Assembly (NCBI RefSeq): GCF_014764705.1 | Contig: NZ_JACXXG010000008.1 | Span: 1-64,000, forward strand | Length of the DNA: 64,000 nucleotides | Direction of reading: 5' to 3' | Origin: Stutzerimonas kunmingensis | Lineage (GTDB): Bacteria > Pseudomonadota > Gammaproteobacteria > Pseudomonadales > Pseudomonadaceae | Shown here: piece by piece, positions 1 to 10,774 of the stretch | How positions within the stretch are numbered: the first letter of the stretch is position 1 | How the letters are laid out: every line of letters starts with the position of its first letter | The notes under the pieces: model-generated | Told to the model about the DNA's origin: nothing | Databases searched by the model: none | The model's input: the letters and a program-made list of their open reading frames with translations, nothing else | Translations under genes and position numbers: made by a program

Positions 1-1
1 T

Positions 2-124
2 ACCAGCGTCCTTGAGGGCGTCAACAACCGCATCAAGGTGATCAAGCGTATGGCCTATGGTTTTCGGGACTCGGAATACTTTTTCCTGAAAATCAAGGCT
101 GCCTTCCCCGGGAAAGCGCGATGA
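2..124 (+). CDS. ISL3-family transposase, C-terminal fragment cut by the window edge
   Basis: Only the last 40 codons are in the window, read in frame from base 2 and ending at a TGA at 122-124. They contain GVNNRIKVIKRMAYGFRD followed by an aromatic EYFFLKI stretch, which I recognise as the conserved end of ISL3-family (IS204/IS1001/IS1165-type) DDE transposases. The upstream part lies outside the window, so I cannot tell whether the element is intact. The right end of the insertion sequence should lie between 125 and the convergent VanZ-like gene ending at 182; I see no certain terminal inverted repeat there. This is the only mobile-element sequence in the window. Confidence 0.8.
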   Translation, partial: TSVLEGVNNRIKVIKRMAYGFRDSEYFFLKIKAAFPGKAR

Positions 125-181
125 ACCTTTTTTATTGCCGCTGGACTCTCACCAGGGACCGAGTCCCAGGTTATTCGCGTC

Positions 182-544
182 CTACTCGGTCAGCGGTTCG
201 CCCAGCCGCTGACGCCACCAGCCCTGCGCCACAACCGAGCAGCCCCAGCCCAGCAGCACGCCCAACACATTGGCCAGCATGTCCCAGCGCGAGGCGGTCC
301 GATAAGGCAGCATGCCCTGCCCGATCTCGATCGACAGCGCCGCAATAACTGTCAGACCCAGCCCCCACAGGAATGGCACCCGCGGGAACGCCAGACGAAG
401 GGTGAACGCCAGCGCGGCGAAACCCAGCAGATGATGCAGCTTGTCTTGCTGATCGAACAGCTGCGGTACCGGTTCCGGCTTCAAGCCGTTGAACAGGACG
501 ACCGCCAGCACGATCAGAAAGGGCAGCATTCGCATATAGGGCAT
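182..544 (-). CDS. VanZ-like family membrane protein
   Basis: A 120-residue protein with about four hydrophobic segments (near residues 5-20, 37-52, 58-75 and 88-106). The pattern DKLHHLLGFAALAF followed by SIEIGQGMLPYRTASRWDMLANVLG matches the VanZ-like fold, where the conserved E, Q, R, D and N residues sit between helices. The family is named after an accessory teicoplanin-resistance protein, but most chromosomal members have no assigned role and nothing here suggests antibiotic resistance. The start ATG follows GAGAGACG; in-frame Met codons at residues 4 and 6 are alternatives. It ends about 58 bases from the end of the transposase gene, which runs towards it. Confidence 0.75.
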   Translation of the reverse strand: MPYMRMLPFLIVLAVVLFNGLKPEPVPQLFDQQDKLHHLLGFAALAFTLRLAFPRVPFLWGLGLTVIAALSIEIGQGMLPYRTASRWDMLANVLGVLLGWGCSVVAQGWWRQRLGEPLTE

Positions 545-672
545 CAGGTGGCGTCTCTCACTTCAAGGGATCAAACAGAACAGAGGGAAACACCCTCACC
601 GCGACCTCTGACCCGGGAAAGACCATAAAGATCAACGCGTCAGCCGAGCGGCGTTATTCAGCAGAGCGGCAC

Positions 673-704
673 AAAAAAAATGCCCGCATCCTTCGATGCG
701 GGCA
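673..704 (-). terminator. Rho-independent terminator of grxD
   Basis: The ten-base arms TGCCCGCATC (681-690) and GATGCGGGCA (695-704) enclose a CTTC loop. Eight A residues at 673-680 become the U run on the minus strand. It lies 29 bases past the grxD stop codon. Confidence 0.9.
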
Positions 705-733
705 TCAGCAAAGCCTACGCGGTCAGACCGGGC

Positions 734-1060
734 TTAAGCCTCGGTCTTGCCGACAGCGGACTTGATCAGGGTCTGCAGCTCGCCGTTCTCGAACATCTCG
801 AGGATGATGTCGCTGCCACCGACTAGCTCACCATTCACCCACAGCTGCGGGAAGGTCGGCCAGTTGGCATAGGTCGGCAGGCTGGCACGAATTTCCGGGT
901 TCTGCAGGATGTCGACATAAGCGAACTTCTCGCCACAGCCCATTACCGCCTGGGTCGCGCGAGCGGAAAAACCGCACTGCGGGGCGTTGGGCGAACCCTT
1001 CATGTAAAGCAGCACCGGGTTGTTGGCGATCTGTTCTTTGATGGTTTCGATGATATCCAT
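734..1060 (-). CDS. grxD: monothiol glutaredoxin GrxD (Grx4)
   Basis: 108 residues, the usual length for bacterial Grx4. The monothiol active site CGFS lies at residues 29-32 in PQCGFSARA, and the glutathione-binding region includes TFPQLWVNGELVGGSDI. Proteins of this family bind a glutathione-ligated [2Fe-2S] cluster as a homodimer or with BolA and pass it to client proteins in the cytoplasm. It stands alone with its own terminator and is divergent from argF. The ATG is preceded by a weak GAGGTACTCC site. Recognition is firm; which partners it serves here is inference. Confidence 0.95.
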   Translation of the reverse strand: MDIIETIKEQIANNPVLLYMKGSPNAPQCGFSARATQAVMGCGEKFAYVDILQNPEIRASLPTYANWPTFPQLWVNGELVGGSDIILEMFENGELQTLIKSAVGKTEA

Positions 1061-1113
1061 GGAGTACCTCGGCTAGACACGGTTGCCGCGCATTGTAACG
1101 GAAAAAGCGTGGG

Positions 1114-1194
1114 AAAGCCGAGCGGAGGACTCGGCTTTGTTGCGGCGCAAAGGCCGTCAGCACGGCGATTCAGCCCACCGGAGGCCGTGGGCTG
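1114..1194. other. two tandem stem-loops with CGGAGG loops in the grxD-argF gap
   Basis: The 272-base gap between divergent grxD and argF holds no gene. It carries AAAGCCGAG (1114-1122) paired with CTCGGCTTT (1130-1138) around a CGGAGGA loop, and CAGCCCAC (1171-1178) paired with GTGGGCTG (1187-1194) around CGGAGGCC. Both stems are perfect and both loops begin CGGAGG. A modest promoter candidate for argF, TTGCGC (1200-1205) and TAAGAT (1224-1229) with 18 bases between, lies downstream of the hairpins. They could therefore be a small RNA, part of a longer argF leader, or a terminator. The function is unknown. Confidence 0.5.
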
Positions 1195-1332
1195 CGGATT
1201 TGCGCCTATGCTCGCTTTCTGGATAAGATCGCGCCTTTCCCGTTTCGTCGCTCCCCGTGCGACCCCCAGTCGTCGGTCCCCTTTTTCTGTCGAAAAGCAC
1301 TGGATCGCGCTGCGGCAATAAAGGTAGTTGAT

Positions 1333-2249
<917 letters not shown>

Positions 2250-2253
<4 letters not shown>

Positions 2254-3347
2254 AACACGAGCCGCCGCTGCTGCAACTGCGTGACCTGGCCTGCGGCTAC
2301 GGCGAGCAGAGCATCGTCCAGCACCTCAACCTGCATCTGAACCGTGGCGACATCGGCTGCCTGCTCGGCCCGTCCGGTTGCGGCAAGACCACTACGCTGC
2401 GTGCCATCGCCGGCTTCGAGCCGGTGCACCAGGGCGAAATCCACCTGGCGGAGTCGGTCATTTCCCGCTCGGGCTTCACCCTGGCGCCGGAGAAGCGCCG
2501 CATCGGCATGGTCTTTCAGGACTACGCGCTGTTTCCCCATCTGACCGTGGCGGAGAACATCGCCTTCGGGATTCGCAAGCAGCCTGACTGCTCGCAAATC
2601 GTCTCCGAGATGCTCGAACTGGTGCACCTGGCCGCCCTTGGCAAACGCTATCCGCACGAGCTCTCCGGGGGACAGCAGCAGCGCGTCGCACTGGCCCGCG
2701 CCCTGGCGCCCGAGCCTGCACTTTTGCTGCTGGACGAGCCGTTCTCCAACCTCGACGTCGAACTGCGTCGGCGCCTCAGCCATGAGGTGCGCGAGATCCT
2801 CAAGACACGCAACACCAGCGCCATTCTGGTTACCCACGACCAGGAAGAAGCCTTCGCCGTCAGCGATCAGGTCGGCGTGTTCAAGGACGGTCGCCTGGAG
2901 CAGTGGGACACCCCGTTCAACCTTTACCACGAACCGCTGACGCCCTTCGTGGCCAGCTTTATCGGCCAGGGCTATTTCATCCGCGGGCAGCTGCTAGACC
3001 CGGAAACCGTGCAGACCGAACTCGGTGTGATTCGCGGCAACCGTGCCTACACCTGGCCGGCAGGCAGCTCGGTGGATGTGTTGCTGCGCCCGGATGACAT
3101 CGTCTACAAGCCGGACAGCCCGCTGCGGGCGCTTATCGTCGGCAAGACCTTCCTCGGCGCGTCGACGCTGTACCGGCTCCAGCTGCCCACCGGCAATCAA
3201 CTGGTGGCGATCTTCACCAGCCATGCGGACTACCCCACCGGGCAGGAAGTCGGCATCGCCATCGCCGCCGACCATCTGGTGGTCTTTCCGGCACAGGGCA
3301 GCGTCGCCGCCCATGAAACGCTGCAGCCGACAACAGCGGCGCGCTAA
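2250..3347 (+). CDS. ABC transporter ATP-binding protein (FbpC/PotA-like)
   Basis: 365 residues when started at the ATG that overlaps the argF stop; longer readings upstream are only the argF sequence in another frame. Walker [10 protein letters not shown] is at 40-48, the Q-loop [11 protein letters not shown] near 87-97, the signature LSGGQQQR at 138-145, Walker B LLLLDEPF at 158-165 and the switch His at 196. The roughly 130-residue C-terminal part resembles the TOBE-type regulatory domain of importers for iron, polyamines or sugars. No permease or binding protein is adjacent, so the substrate is unknown. The coupling to argF is the only contextual clue. Its last four bases overlap the end of convergent tadA. 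Confidence 0.88.
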
Positions 3348-3826
3348 CCCTTCTGCCGGCGCTGGCGGAAGAACTCGCTGAGCACCATCCCGCACTCCTC
3401 GGCCAGCACACCACCCTCGACCAGCACCCGGTGGTTGAGAAAGCCCTGATCGAAAAACTGGCCGCGACTGGCAACCACGCCGGCCTTCGGCTCGGTAGCG
3501 CCATAGACGACGCGCTGGATCCGCGAATGCACGATCAGACCGGCGCACATGCTGCACGGCTCCAGCGTGACGTAGAGCGTCACGCCGGGTAACCGATAGT
3601 TCTGCAGCACCTGCGCCGCATCCCGTACCGCGACCATTTCCGCATGCGCACTGGGGTCGTGTCGGGAGATCGGACAGTTGAAGCCGCGCCCAATGATCTG
3701 CCCGTCCTGCACCAGCACAGCGCCGACCGGCACCTCTCCCAACACAGCGCCCTGCGCCGCCAGCGCCAGGGCTTCGCGCATGAAGCGCTCGTCCTGGCTG
3801 CGGTCGATGATCTGCGGCTTCCTCAC
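3344..3826 (-). CDS. tadA: tRNA adenosine(34) deaminase TadA
   Basis: Converts adenosine to inosine at the wobble position of tRNA-Arg(ACG). The zinc-dependent cytidine-deaminase fold is shown by HAE at residues 61-63 (zinc His and catalytic Glu) and PCSMC at 90-94 (two zinc Cys). At 160 residues it is close to E. coli TadA (about 167). It lies 19 bases downstream of the multicopper oxidase gene on the same strand and probably shares its transcript. The stop codon overlaps the end of the convergent ABC ATPase gene. Confidence 0.95.
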   Translation of the reverse strand: MRKPQIIDRSQDERFMREALALAAQGAVLGEVPVGAVLVQDGQIIGRGFNCPISRHDPSAHAEMVAVRDAAQVLQNYRLPGVTLYVTLEPCSMCAGLIVHSRIQRVVYGATEPKAGVVASRGQFFDQGFLNHRVLVEGGVLAEECGMVLSEFFRQRRQKG

Positions 3827-3845
3827 TGCCCTACTCCGCCCTGTC

Positions 3846-5216
3846 TCATACCACCTCGATCGCTGCCATCAACCCGGTTTCCATGTGGTCGATGACATGA
3901 CAGTGAAACATCCAGACACCCGGATTATCGGCGACCAGCGCGATACGGGCCGTCTCGTTCTTGCCCAGCAGGTAGGTATCGGTGAACCACGGATCGATCT
4001 TGCGGCGATTGGACGAGATCACCTTGAAGGTCATACCGTGCAGATGAATCGGATGCTGGTACTGACTGAGGTTGCGCAGCTCGAAGATGTAATGACCATC
4101 CTTTTTCAGCGTCGCAATCGGGCGATCGGCACAGGTCTTGTCGTTGATGTCCCAGGCCTCGCCGTTGATCTGCCAGAAGGTATAGGCGCCGCCCTGCGCG
4201 GCGTCTGTCGACAAGGTACCGGCCCACTCGAAGTTGAAGCGCAGCGTTTCCGCGCGCTGCAGATCCGGCTCCGCCACGGGATTGGCCGGCAACGCCGGCG
4301 GCCAGTCGCCGGCGACTTCGTCATGCGCCACCGAGCGCAGCGTCGCCAGCCGTAGCGGACCATTGCGCAAGGAGAGCTCCGTGCCGGCCTCCGGCACCTT
4401 CAGCGCCAGGTCGATACGCATGCCCGGACCGAGCCAGTACTCCTTGCCCAGCGGCATCGGAGCGACCGGATGTCCATCGAGCGCATAGATGCGCGCCTCG
4501 CTATCTGGCAGGTTCAGCCGATAGGTCAGGGTGTTGTCGAGATTCAGCAGCCGCAGCCGCACGACCTGCCCGGCCGGCAGATCAAGCGTGGGCGCATGCG
4601 TGCCATTCACCGTCGACAGCACGCCCGGCGTACCGCCACGGGCTGCCTCGCGCGGCACGCTGAATTTGGTGAACGCCCCCTGCTTGTCGACATGCCAGCT
4701 TTTCAGGTTGAGCGTACGCTCGTGCCTGAAACCGCTTGGCTCGCGCTCCTCGACAATCAGCGGACCGACCAGCCCGCGGCCCAGCTGCGCGGCACTGCTG
4801 GTGTGCGGGTGAAACCAGAAGCTGCCGGCATCGTGCAGCTGGAAGCGATAGTCGAAGAACTCGCCGGGCAACACCGGCAACTGCGATACGTAGGGCACGC
4901 CATCCATTTCCAGCGGCAGACGAATGCCATGCCAATGGATGGTGGTGGGCTCGGGCAGATTGTTGATGAAGCGCACCCGCAGCCAGTCGCCCTGACGGCC
5001 ACGCAGCTCCAGGCCAGGCGCTTGCCCGCCATAGGCCCAGGCAGGCGTGACGTGACCAGGCACCAGCTCCACGTCCAGCGGGGCGGCAATCAGTTCGTAG
5101 TCATGAGTGGTGATGTCGGCCGGGCGACCGAGCCAGTAGCGCGCGCCACTGCCGGCGAGGCCGACGACACCAAGACCGGCCAGGCCGGTGAGAATCTGTC
5201 TACGGGTAAAGGACAT
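3846..5216 (-). CDS. Tat-exported multicopper oxidase
   Basis: I chose the ATG at 5216 because it follows GGAG and begins a twin-arginine signal (SFTRRQILTGLAGLGVVGLAG), giving 456 residues. The copper ligands of a three-domain oxidase are complete: HWHG at 94-97, HPH at 136-138, HPIHLHG at 388-394 and HCHVIDHM at 438-445, with Met445 as the probable axial ligand of the type 1 copper. It should fold in the cytoplasm and act in the periplasm, oxidising metals or phenolics with reduction of oxygen to water. It lacks an obvious methionine-rich insert of the CueO kind, and no copper regulator is adjacent. The physiological substrate is unknown. Confidence 0.9.
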   Translation of the reverse strand: MSFTRRQILTGLAGLGVVGLAGSGARYWLGRPADITTHDYELIAAPLDVELVPGHVTPAWAYGGQAPGLELRGRQGDWLRVRFINNLPEPTTIHWHGIRLPLEMDGVPYVSQLPVLPGEFFDYRFQLHDAGSFWFHPHTSSAAQLGRGLVGPLIVEEREPSGFRHERTLNLKSWHVDKQGAFTKFSVPREAARGGTPGVLSTVNGTHAPTLDLPAGQVVRLRLLNLDNTLTYRLNLPDSEARIYALDGHPVAPMPLGKEYWLGPGMRIDLALKVPEAGTELSLRNGPLRLATLRSVAHDEVAGDWPPALPANPVAEPDLQRAETLRFNFEWAGTLSTDAAQGGAYTFWQINGEAWDINDKTCADRPIATLKKDGHYIFELRNLSQYQHPIHLHGMTFKVISSNRRKIDPWFTDTYLLGKNETARIALVADNPGVWMFHCHVIDHMETGLMAAIEVV

Positions 5217-5240
5217 GCATGGGCTCCAGCCAGTCCGAAT

Positions 5241-5254
5241 TGATGGGCCCATCA
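5241..5254. promoter_or_regulatory. 14-bp perfect palindrome upstream of the multicopper oxidase gene
   Basis: TGATGGGCCCATCA reads the same on both strands and lies 25-38 bases upstream of the oxidase start codon. This is a plausible operator position, but the sequence is not a copper box I know and chance cannot be excluded. Confidence 0.3.
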
Positions 5255-5290
5255 GGCTCGACGCGCCTCTCTGCGGAGGCTGCGCATAGC

Positions 5291-5316
5291 ATGAGGGCAG
5301 CCTGGGCTGCCCTCAT
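5291..5316 (-). terminator. stem-loop after guaA
   Basis: ATGAGGGCAGCC (5291-5302) pairs perfectly with GGCTGCCCTCAT (5305-5316). It begins nine bases after the guaA stop codon. No U run follows on the minus strand, so it may be a weak terminator or an mRNA-stabilising stem. Confidence 0.55.
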
Positions 5317-5325
5317 TGCTTCAGA

Positions 5326-6906
5326 TCATTCCCACTCGATGGTGGCCGGCGGCTTGCTCGACACATCGTAGGTCACGCGGGAGATGCCTTCGATTTCGTT
5401 GATGATGCGGTTGGACACCTTTTCCAGCAACTCATAAGGCAGGTGCGCCCAACGTGCGGTCATGAAGTCGATGGTTTCCACCGCGCGTAGCGCGACGACC
5501 CAGGCGTAGCGGCGGCCGTCGCCGACCACACCGACCGATTTCACCGGCTGGAACACCACGAAGGCCTGGCTGGTCTTGTGGTACCAGTCGAAGTTGCGCA
5601 GCTCTTCGATGAAGATGTGATCCGCGCGACGCAGCAGGTCGGCATATTCCTTCTTCACTTCGCCGAGGATGCGCACACCCAGCCCCGGGCCCGGGAACGG
5701 GTGACGGTAGACCATGTCGTAGGGCAGGCCGAGTTCCAGGCCGATCTTGCGCACTTCGTCCTTGAACAGTTCACGCAGCGGCTCGACCAGCTTGAGGTTC
5801 ATTTCCTCCGGCAGGCCGCCGACGTTGTGGTGCGACTTGATCACATGGGCCTTGCCGCTCTTGGCGCCGGCCGACTCGATCACGTCGGGGTAGATGGTGC
5901 CCTGGGCGAGGAACTGGATGTTGTCCAGCTTGCTGGCTTCTGCATCGAACACGTCGATAAAGGTACGACCGATGATCTTGCGCTTCTTCTCTGGATCGGC
6001 CTCGCCCTCGAGGTTGCCGAGGAACTGTGCCTCGGCGTCGGCGCGAATCACCTTGACGCCCATGTTCTCGGCGAACATGGCCATCACCTGGTCACCCTCG
6101 TGCAGGCGCAGCAGGCCGTTGTCGACGAACACGCAGGTCAGCTGATCGCCGATCGCCTTGTGCAGCAGCGCCGCGACCACCGACGAATCGACACCGCCGG
6201 AAAGGCCGAGCAGCACGTTGGCGTCACCGACCTGAGCGCGTACCTGGGCGATGGCGTCTTCGACGATGTTGGACGGCGTCCACAGCGCTTCGCAGCCACA
6301 GATGTCGAGAATGAAACGGGAAAGGATGCGGCCGCCCTGGCGGGTGTGAGTCACTTCCGGATGGAACTGCACGCCGTAGTAACGGCGGTCGTCGTCACCC
6401 ATGGCTGCGATCGGGCAGCTCGGCGTGCTGGCGAGGATATGGAAACCTTCCGGCAGCGTGGTCACCTTGTCGCCGTGGCTCATCCACACGTCGAGGCCGA
6501 ACACACCGTCGTCATCCATGTGGTCTTCGATGCCGTCGAACAACTTCGACTTGCCGACCAGATCGACGCGGGCATAACCGAACTCGCGAACGTCGGAGCC
6601 CTGCACCTTGCCACCCAGCTGCTCGGACATGGTCTGCATGCCGTAGCAGATGCCGAACAGCGGCACACCGAGATCGAACACGGCCTGCGGCGCGCGCGGG
6701 CTGCCCTCCTCGTGAACCGACTCCGGGCCGCCGGCGAGAATGATGCCGCGTGGCGCGAAGGCACGGATGTCGTCCTCGCTCATGTCCCACGGATGCAGCT
6801 CGCAATACACGCCGATCTCGCGCACGCGGCGGGCGATCAGCTGGGTGTACTGGGAACCGAAGTCGAGGATCAGGATGCGGTGGGCGTGAATGTCTTGGTG
6901 AGCCAT
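5326..6906 (-). CDS. guaA: GMP synthase (glutamine-hydrolysing), GuaA
   Basis: Aminates XMP to GMP using glutamine and ATP, the last step of guanine nucleotide synthesis. The start is the ATG at 6906 behind AAGGAAAG, giving 526 residues; longer readings extend into the hairpin-containing spacer. The N-terminal glutamine amidotransferase has FGICYGMQ with nucleophile Cys87 and a [12 protein letters not shown] segment. The ATP pyrophosphatase domain has the P-loop [11 protein letters not shown], and the C-terminal dimerisation domain ends TIEWE. It follows guaB by about 110 bases and is probably co-transcribed with it. Confidence 0.98.
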   Translation of the reverse strand: MAHQDIHAHRILILDFGSQYTQLIARRVREIGVYCELHPWDMSEDDIRAFAPRGIILAGGPESVHEEGSPRAPQAVFDLGVPLFGICYGMQTMSEQLGGKVQGSDVREFGYARVDLVGKSKLFDGIEDHMDDDGVFGLDVWMSHGDKVTTLPEGFHILASTPSCPIAAMGDDDRRYYGVQFHPEVTHTRQGGRILSRFILDICGCEALWTPSNIVEDAIAQVRAQVGDANVLLGLSGGVDSSVVAALLHKAIGDQLTCVFVDNGLLRLHEGDQVMAMFAENMGVKVIRADAEAQFLGNLEGEADPEKKRKIIGRTFIDVFDAEASKLDNIQFLAQGTIYPDVIESAGAKSGKAHVIKSHHNVGGLPEEMNLKLVEPLRELFKDEVRKIGLELGLPYDMVYRHPFPGPGLGVRILGEVKKEYADLLRRADHIFIEELRNFDWYHKTSQAFVVFQPVKSVGVVGDGRRYAWVVALRAVETIDFMTARWAHLPYELLEKVSNRIINEIEGISRVTYDVSSKPPATIEWE

Positions 6907-6939
6907 GAGCTTTCCTTCGGAAAGAGCCTGAAGCTGAAA

Positions 6940-6997
6940 GCCGGAAGCTGGAAGCGGAAGCCAGGATTTCTCCCCGCTCCCGCTGCCAGCTTCCGGC
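6940..6997. repeat. long imperfect inverted repeat between guaB and guaA
   Basis: GCCGGAAGCTGG (6940-6951) pairs with CCAGCTTCCGGC (6986-6997). After one mismatch the stem continues with AGCGG against CCGCT, giving an 18-base arm (6940-6957 with 6980-6997) around a 22-base loop. The surrounding bases repeat GGAAGC and GAAGCTGAAAGC units. It lies inside the guaBA transcript, so it could set the guaA to guaB ratio or be a dispersed extragenic repeat. Confidence 0.65.
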
Positions 6998-7016
6998 GCC
7001 TGTCTAGCTGAGCGGA

Positions 7017-8612
<1,596 letters not shown>

Positions 8613-9164
8613 TCACGGCCGATCAATCACCAGCGCCACCTTGAAGCCCAGGCGTTCGGCGAATTCATCGAGAAACGACTGGCGAAGGCCGGCCTCGCCC
8701 CAGCCATTGAAGATAAAGCCGAGATTGGAAAAGCCGCACGCCGGAATGAACAGGAAGCCGTTGATGTCGTCTTCGAAGCCACATTCCGGACAGGTGAAAT
8801 TGTCGGTCTGCTTAGGCATCCACTCGTCGAGGCTTTCAAACAACGCCTCGCCAATCTCGCGACGGCATTCGGGGCAGCCTGCCTCCTCGGCGAAATCCCG
8901 TGTTGGCGTGTAGATGCAGCGCTTGGTCACCACTTCAAGGCCGTTGATGGCTTCGCCAAAAGGCATGCGATCCGGATGCTGCACGACACTGCGCGCGCCG
9001 GAAGCGATAGCGTAGCCCATGCCGCCAACACCGCGACCACAAGTGGTCGGCAGCGCCTCGACGATGCGCCGCTCGGCCAGCCAGCGCAGAATCATCCGCG
9101 CCTTGGCTTCGTGCGCTGGGAATGTGGAAATGCGCGGCACGATGATCGCTTGACTGTGGCTCAT
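8613..9164 (-). CDS. conserved protein with two CPEC motifs, function unknown
   Basis: 183 residues from the ATG at 9164 (MSHSQAIIVPRIS); the open frame continues upstream but only through the divergent xseA promoter region. CPEC occurs at 97-100 and again at 125-128, a spacing suited to one four-cysteine zinc ribbon. Other cysteines occur at 42, 83 and 143. The C-terminal third is rich in Gly and aromatics (GFLFIPACGFSNLGFIFNGWG). I recall the family as common in pseudomonads and sometimes annotated as a sugar ABC transporter ATPase, but no Walker motifs are present, so that name is wrong. It lies upstream of guaB on the same strand and is divergent from xseA. I assign no function. Confidence 0.8.
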   Translation of the reverse strand: MSHSQAIIVPRISTFPAHEAKARMILRWLAERRIVEALPTTCGRGVGGMGYAIASGARSVVQHPDRMPFGEAINGLEVVTKRCIYTPTRDFAEEAGCPECRREIGEALFESLDEWMPKQTDNFTCPECGFEDDINGFLFIPACGFSNLGFIFNGWGEAGLRQSFLDEFAERLGFKVALVIDRP

Positions 9165-9294
9165 GGCGGCTCGGAACGGGAGATGAAGAAAGGCCGCGCA
9201 GCTTAGCGCCACCCGTTGGCCGGTCAAGGCCCGCTGGACGGAGGCGAAGCAGTTTCGGTTTGCGCCTGGCCGCGCCCGGCTTATCATCGCCGCC

Positions 9295-10671
9295 ATGCTC
9301 AAAGATCCCTTCCAGCGTCTCAATCTCGATCGCGAAGTGCTGACCGTCAGTCAGCTCAACGGTCGCGCCCGCCTGTTGCTCGAGGACGTGTTCGCCCAGG
9401 TCTGGGTCGAAGGCGAGATTTCAAACCTCGCCCGCCCGGCTTCCGGCCACATCTATTTCACCCTCAAGGACAAGAACGCCCAGGTGCGCTGTGCGCTGTT
9501 CCGGCAGAACGCGGCGCGGGTTCGCCAGGCCCTGCGCGACGGCCTGGCGGTGCGGGTACGCGGCAAGGTCTCGCTGTTCGAGGGACGCGGCGACTACCAG
9601 CTGATTCTCGATACGCTGGAGCCGGCCGGTGACGGCGCTTTGCGCCTGGCCTTCGAGGCACTCAAGGAAAAGCTCAGCGCCGAAGGTCTGTTCGCGGCCG
9701 AACGCAAGGCCGCCCTGCCCGCCCACCCGCGACGCATTGGCATCGTCAGCTCGCCGACCGGCGCGGTGATCCGCGACATCATCTCGGTGTTCAAACGCCG
9801 CGCGCCGCAAGTCGAGCTGACGCTGATCCCCACCGCCGTGCAAGGTCGCGAAGCCACCGCGCAGATTGTCCACGCACTGCAACTGGCCGATGCCCAGGGC
9901 TTCGATGCGCTGATTCTGGCTCGCGGCGGCGGCTCGCTGGAGGACCTCTGGTGCTTCAACGAAGAAGCGGTGGCGCGCGCGGTGGATGCCTGTGTCACGC
10001 CGATTGTCAGCGCCGTGGGCCACGAAACCGATGTCTCGATCGCCGACTTCGTCGCCGACGTCCGCGCGCCAACGCCATCCGCGGCTGCCGAGCTGCTGGC
10101 ACCCAGCAGCGCCGACCTGCAACACCGGCTGAGCGGGCTGCAACAGCGTCTGGTGCTGCGCATGCATGATCGTCTGCACCGTGACGCCATGCGACTGGAA
10201 GGCCTGACCCGTCGCCTGCGCCACCCCGGCGAACGGCTGCAACAGCAGGCCCAGCGCATCGACGACCTCGAGCAGCGCCTGCTGCGCGCCGTCGACCGCC
10301 GCCTGTGCAGCGGCCGGGAGCGTCTGGCCCGCCTGGAAACACGCCTGGCCGCGCAACACCCGGGGCGTTCGCTGAATCTGTTGCGGCAGCGCCTCGAACA
10401 CCTCTCCTCACGACTGCCGCGGGCGATGCAGGCCAACCTGAAAGGCCGCCGGCAACAGCTACAAAGCCTCGCCCAGACGCTCAATGTGGTCAGCCCTCTG
10501 GCCACGCTCAGTCGCGGCTACAGCATCCTGCTCGACGAGCGCGGCCAGGCGATCCGCAGAGCCAGCCAGACCCAGCCCGGGCAGCGGCTGAAGGCCAGGC
10601 TCGGTGAGGGCGAACTCGAGGTGCGCGTGGAAGACAATCATCTGGAGCCAGTAACGCTGCCGTTGCTGTAG
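9295..10671 (+). CDS. xseA: exodeoxyribonuclease VII large subunit
   Basis: 458 residues, close to the usual length. An N-terminal OB-fold (about 20-105, including VSQLNGRARLLLEDVFAQVWVEGEI) binds DNA. The central catalytic region includes RIGIVSSPTGAVIRDI and GHETDVSIADFVADVRAPTPSAAAE, and a long basic coiled-coil-like part follows from about 270 to 390. With XseB it forms the single-strand-specific exonuclease that cuts DNA into acid-soluble oligonucleotides; xseB is not in the window. It starts 130 bases from the divergent CPEC protein gene. Confidence 0.96.
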   Translation: MLKDPFQRLNLDREVLTVSQLNGRARLLLEDVFAQVWVEGEISNLARPASGHIYFTLKDKNAQVRCALFRQNAARVRQALRDGLAVRVRGKVSLFEGRGDYQLILDTLEPAGDGALRLAFEALKEKLSAEGLFAAERKAALPAHPRRIGIVSSPTGAVIRDIISVFKRRAPQVELTLIPTAVQGREATAQIVHALQLADAQGFDALILARGGGSLEDLWCFNEEAVARAVDACVTPIVSAVGHETDVSIADFVADVRAPTPSAAAELLAPSSADLQHRLSGLQQRLVLRMHDRLHRDAMRLEGLTRRLRHPGERLQQQAQRIDDLEQRLLRAVDRRLCSGRERLARLETRLAAQHPGRSLNLLRQRLEHLSSRLPRAMQANLKGRRQQLQSLAQTLNVVSPLATLSRGYSILLDERGQAIRRASQTQPGQRLKARLGEGELEVRVEDNHLEPVTLPLL

Positions 10672-10774
10672 ACCCTGCGGCAGCCGCTTAGCCGGAAACG
10701 TTCTGACATCCCTGGGTCTTTCTCTATTCCAGCGTTTACGCGAGGATGGGCCGTTTCCTGCACCGGACCCACCC

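Noticed and set aside
1285-1305. ArgR operator upstream of argF
   Set aside because: Only one TGTCGA-like half-site is visible; the second half and spacing do not fit well enough to list as a feature.
5578-7011. 477-codon frame antisense to guaA
   Set aside because: guaA is certain on the other strand; the antisense product has no recognisable domain.
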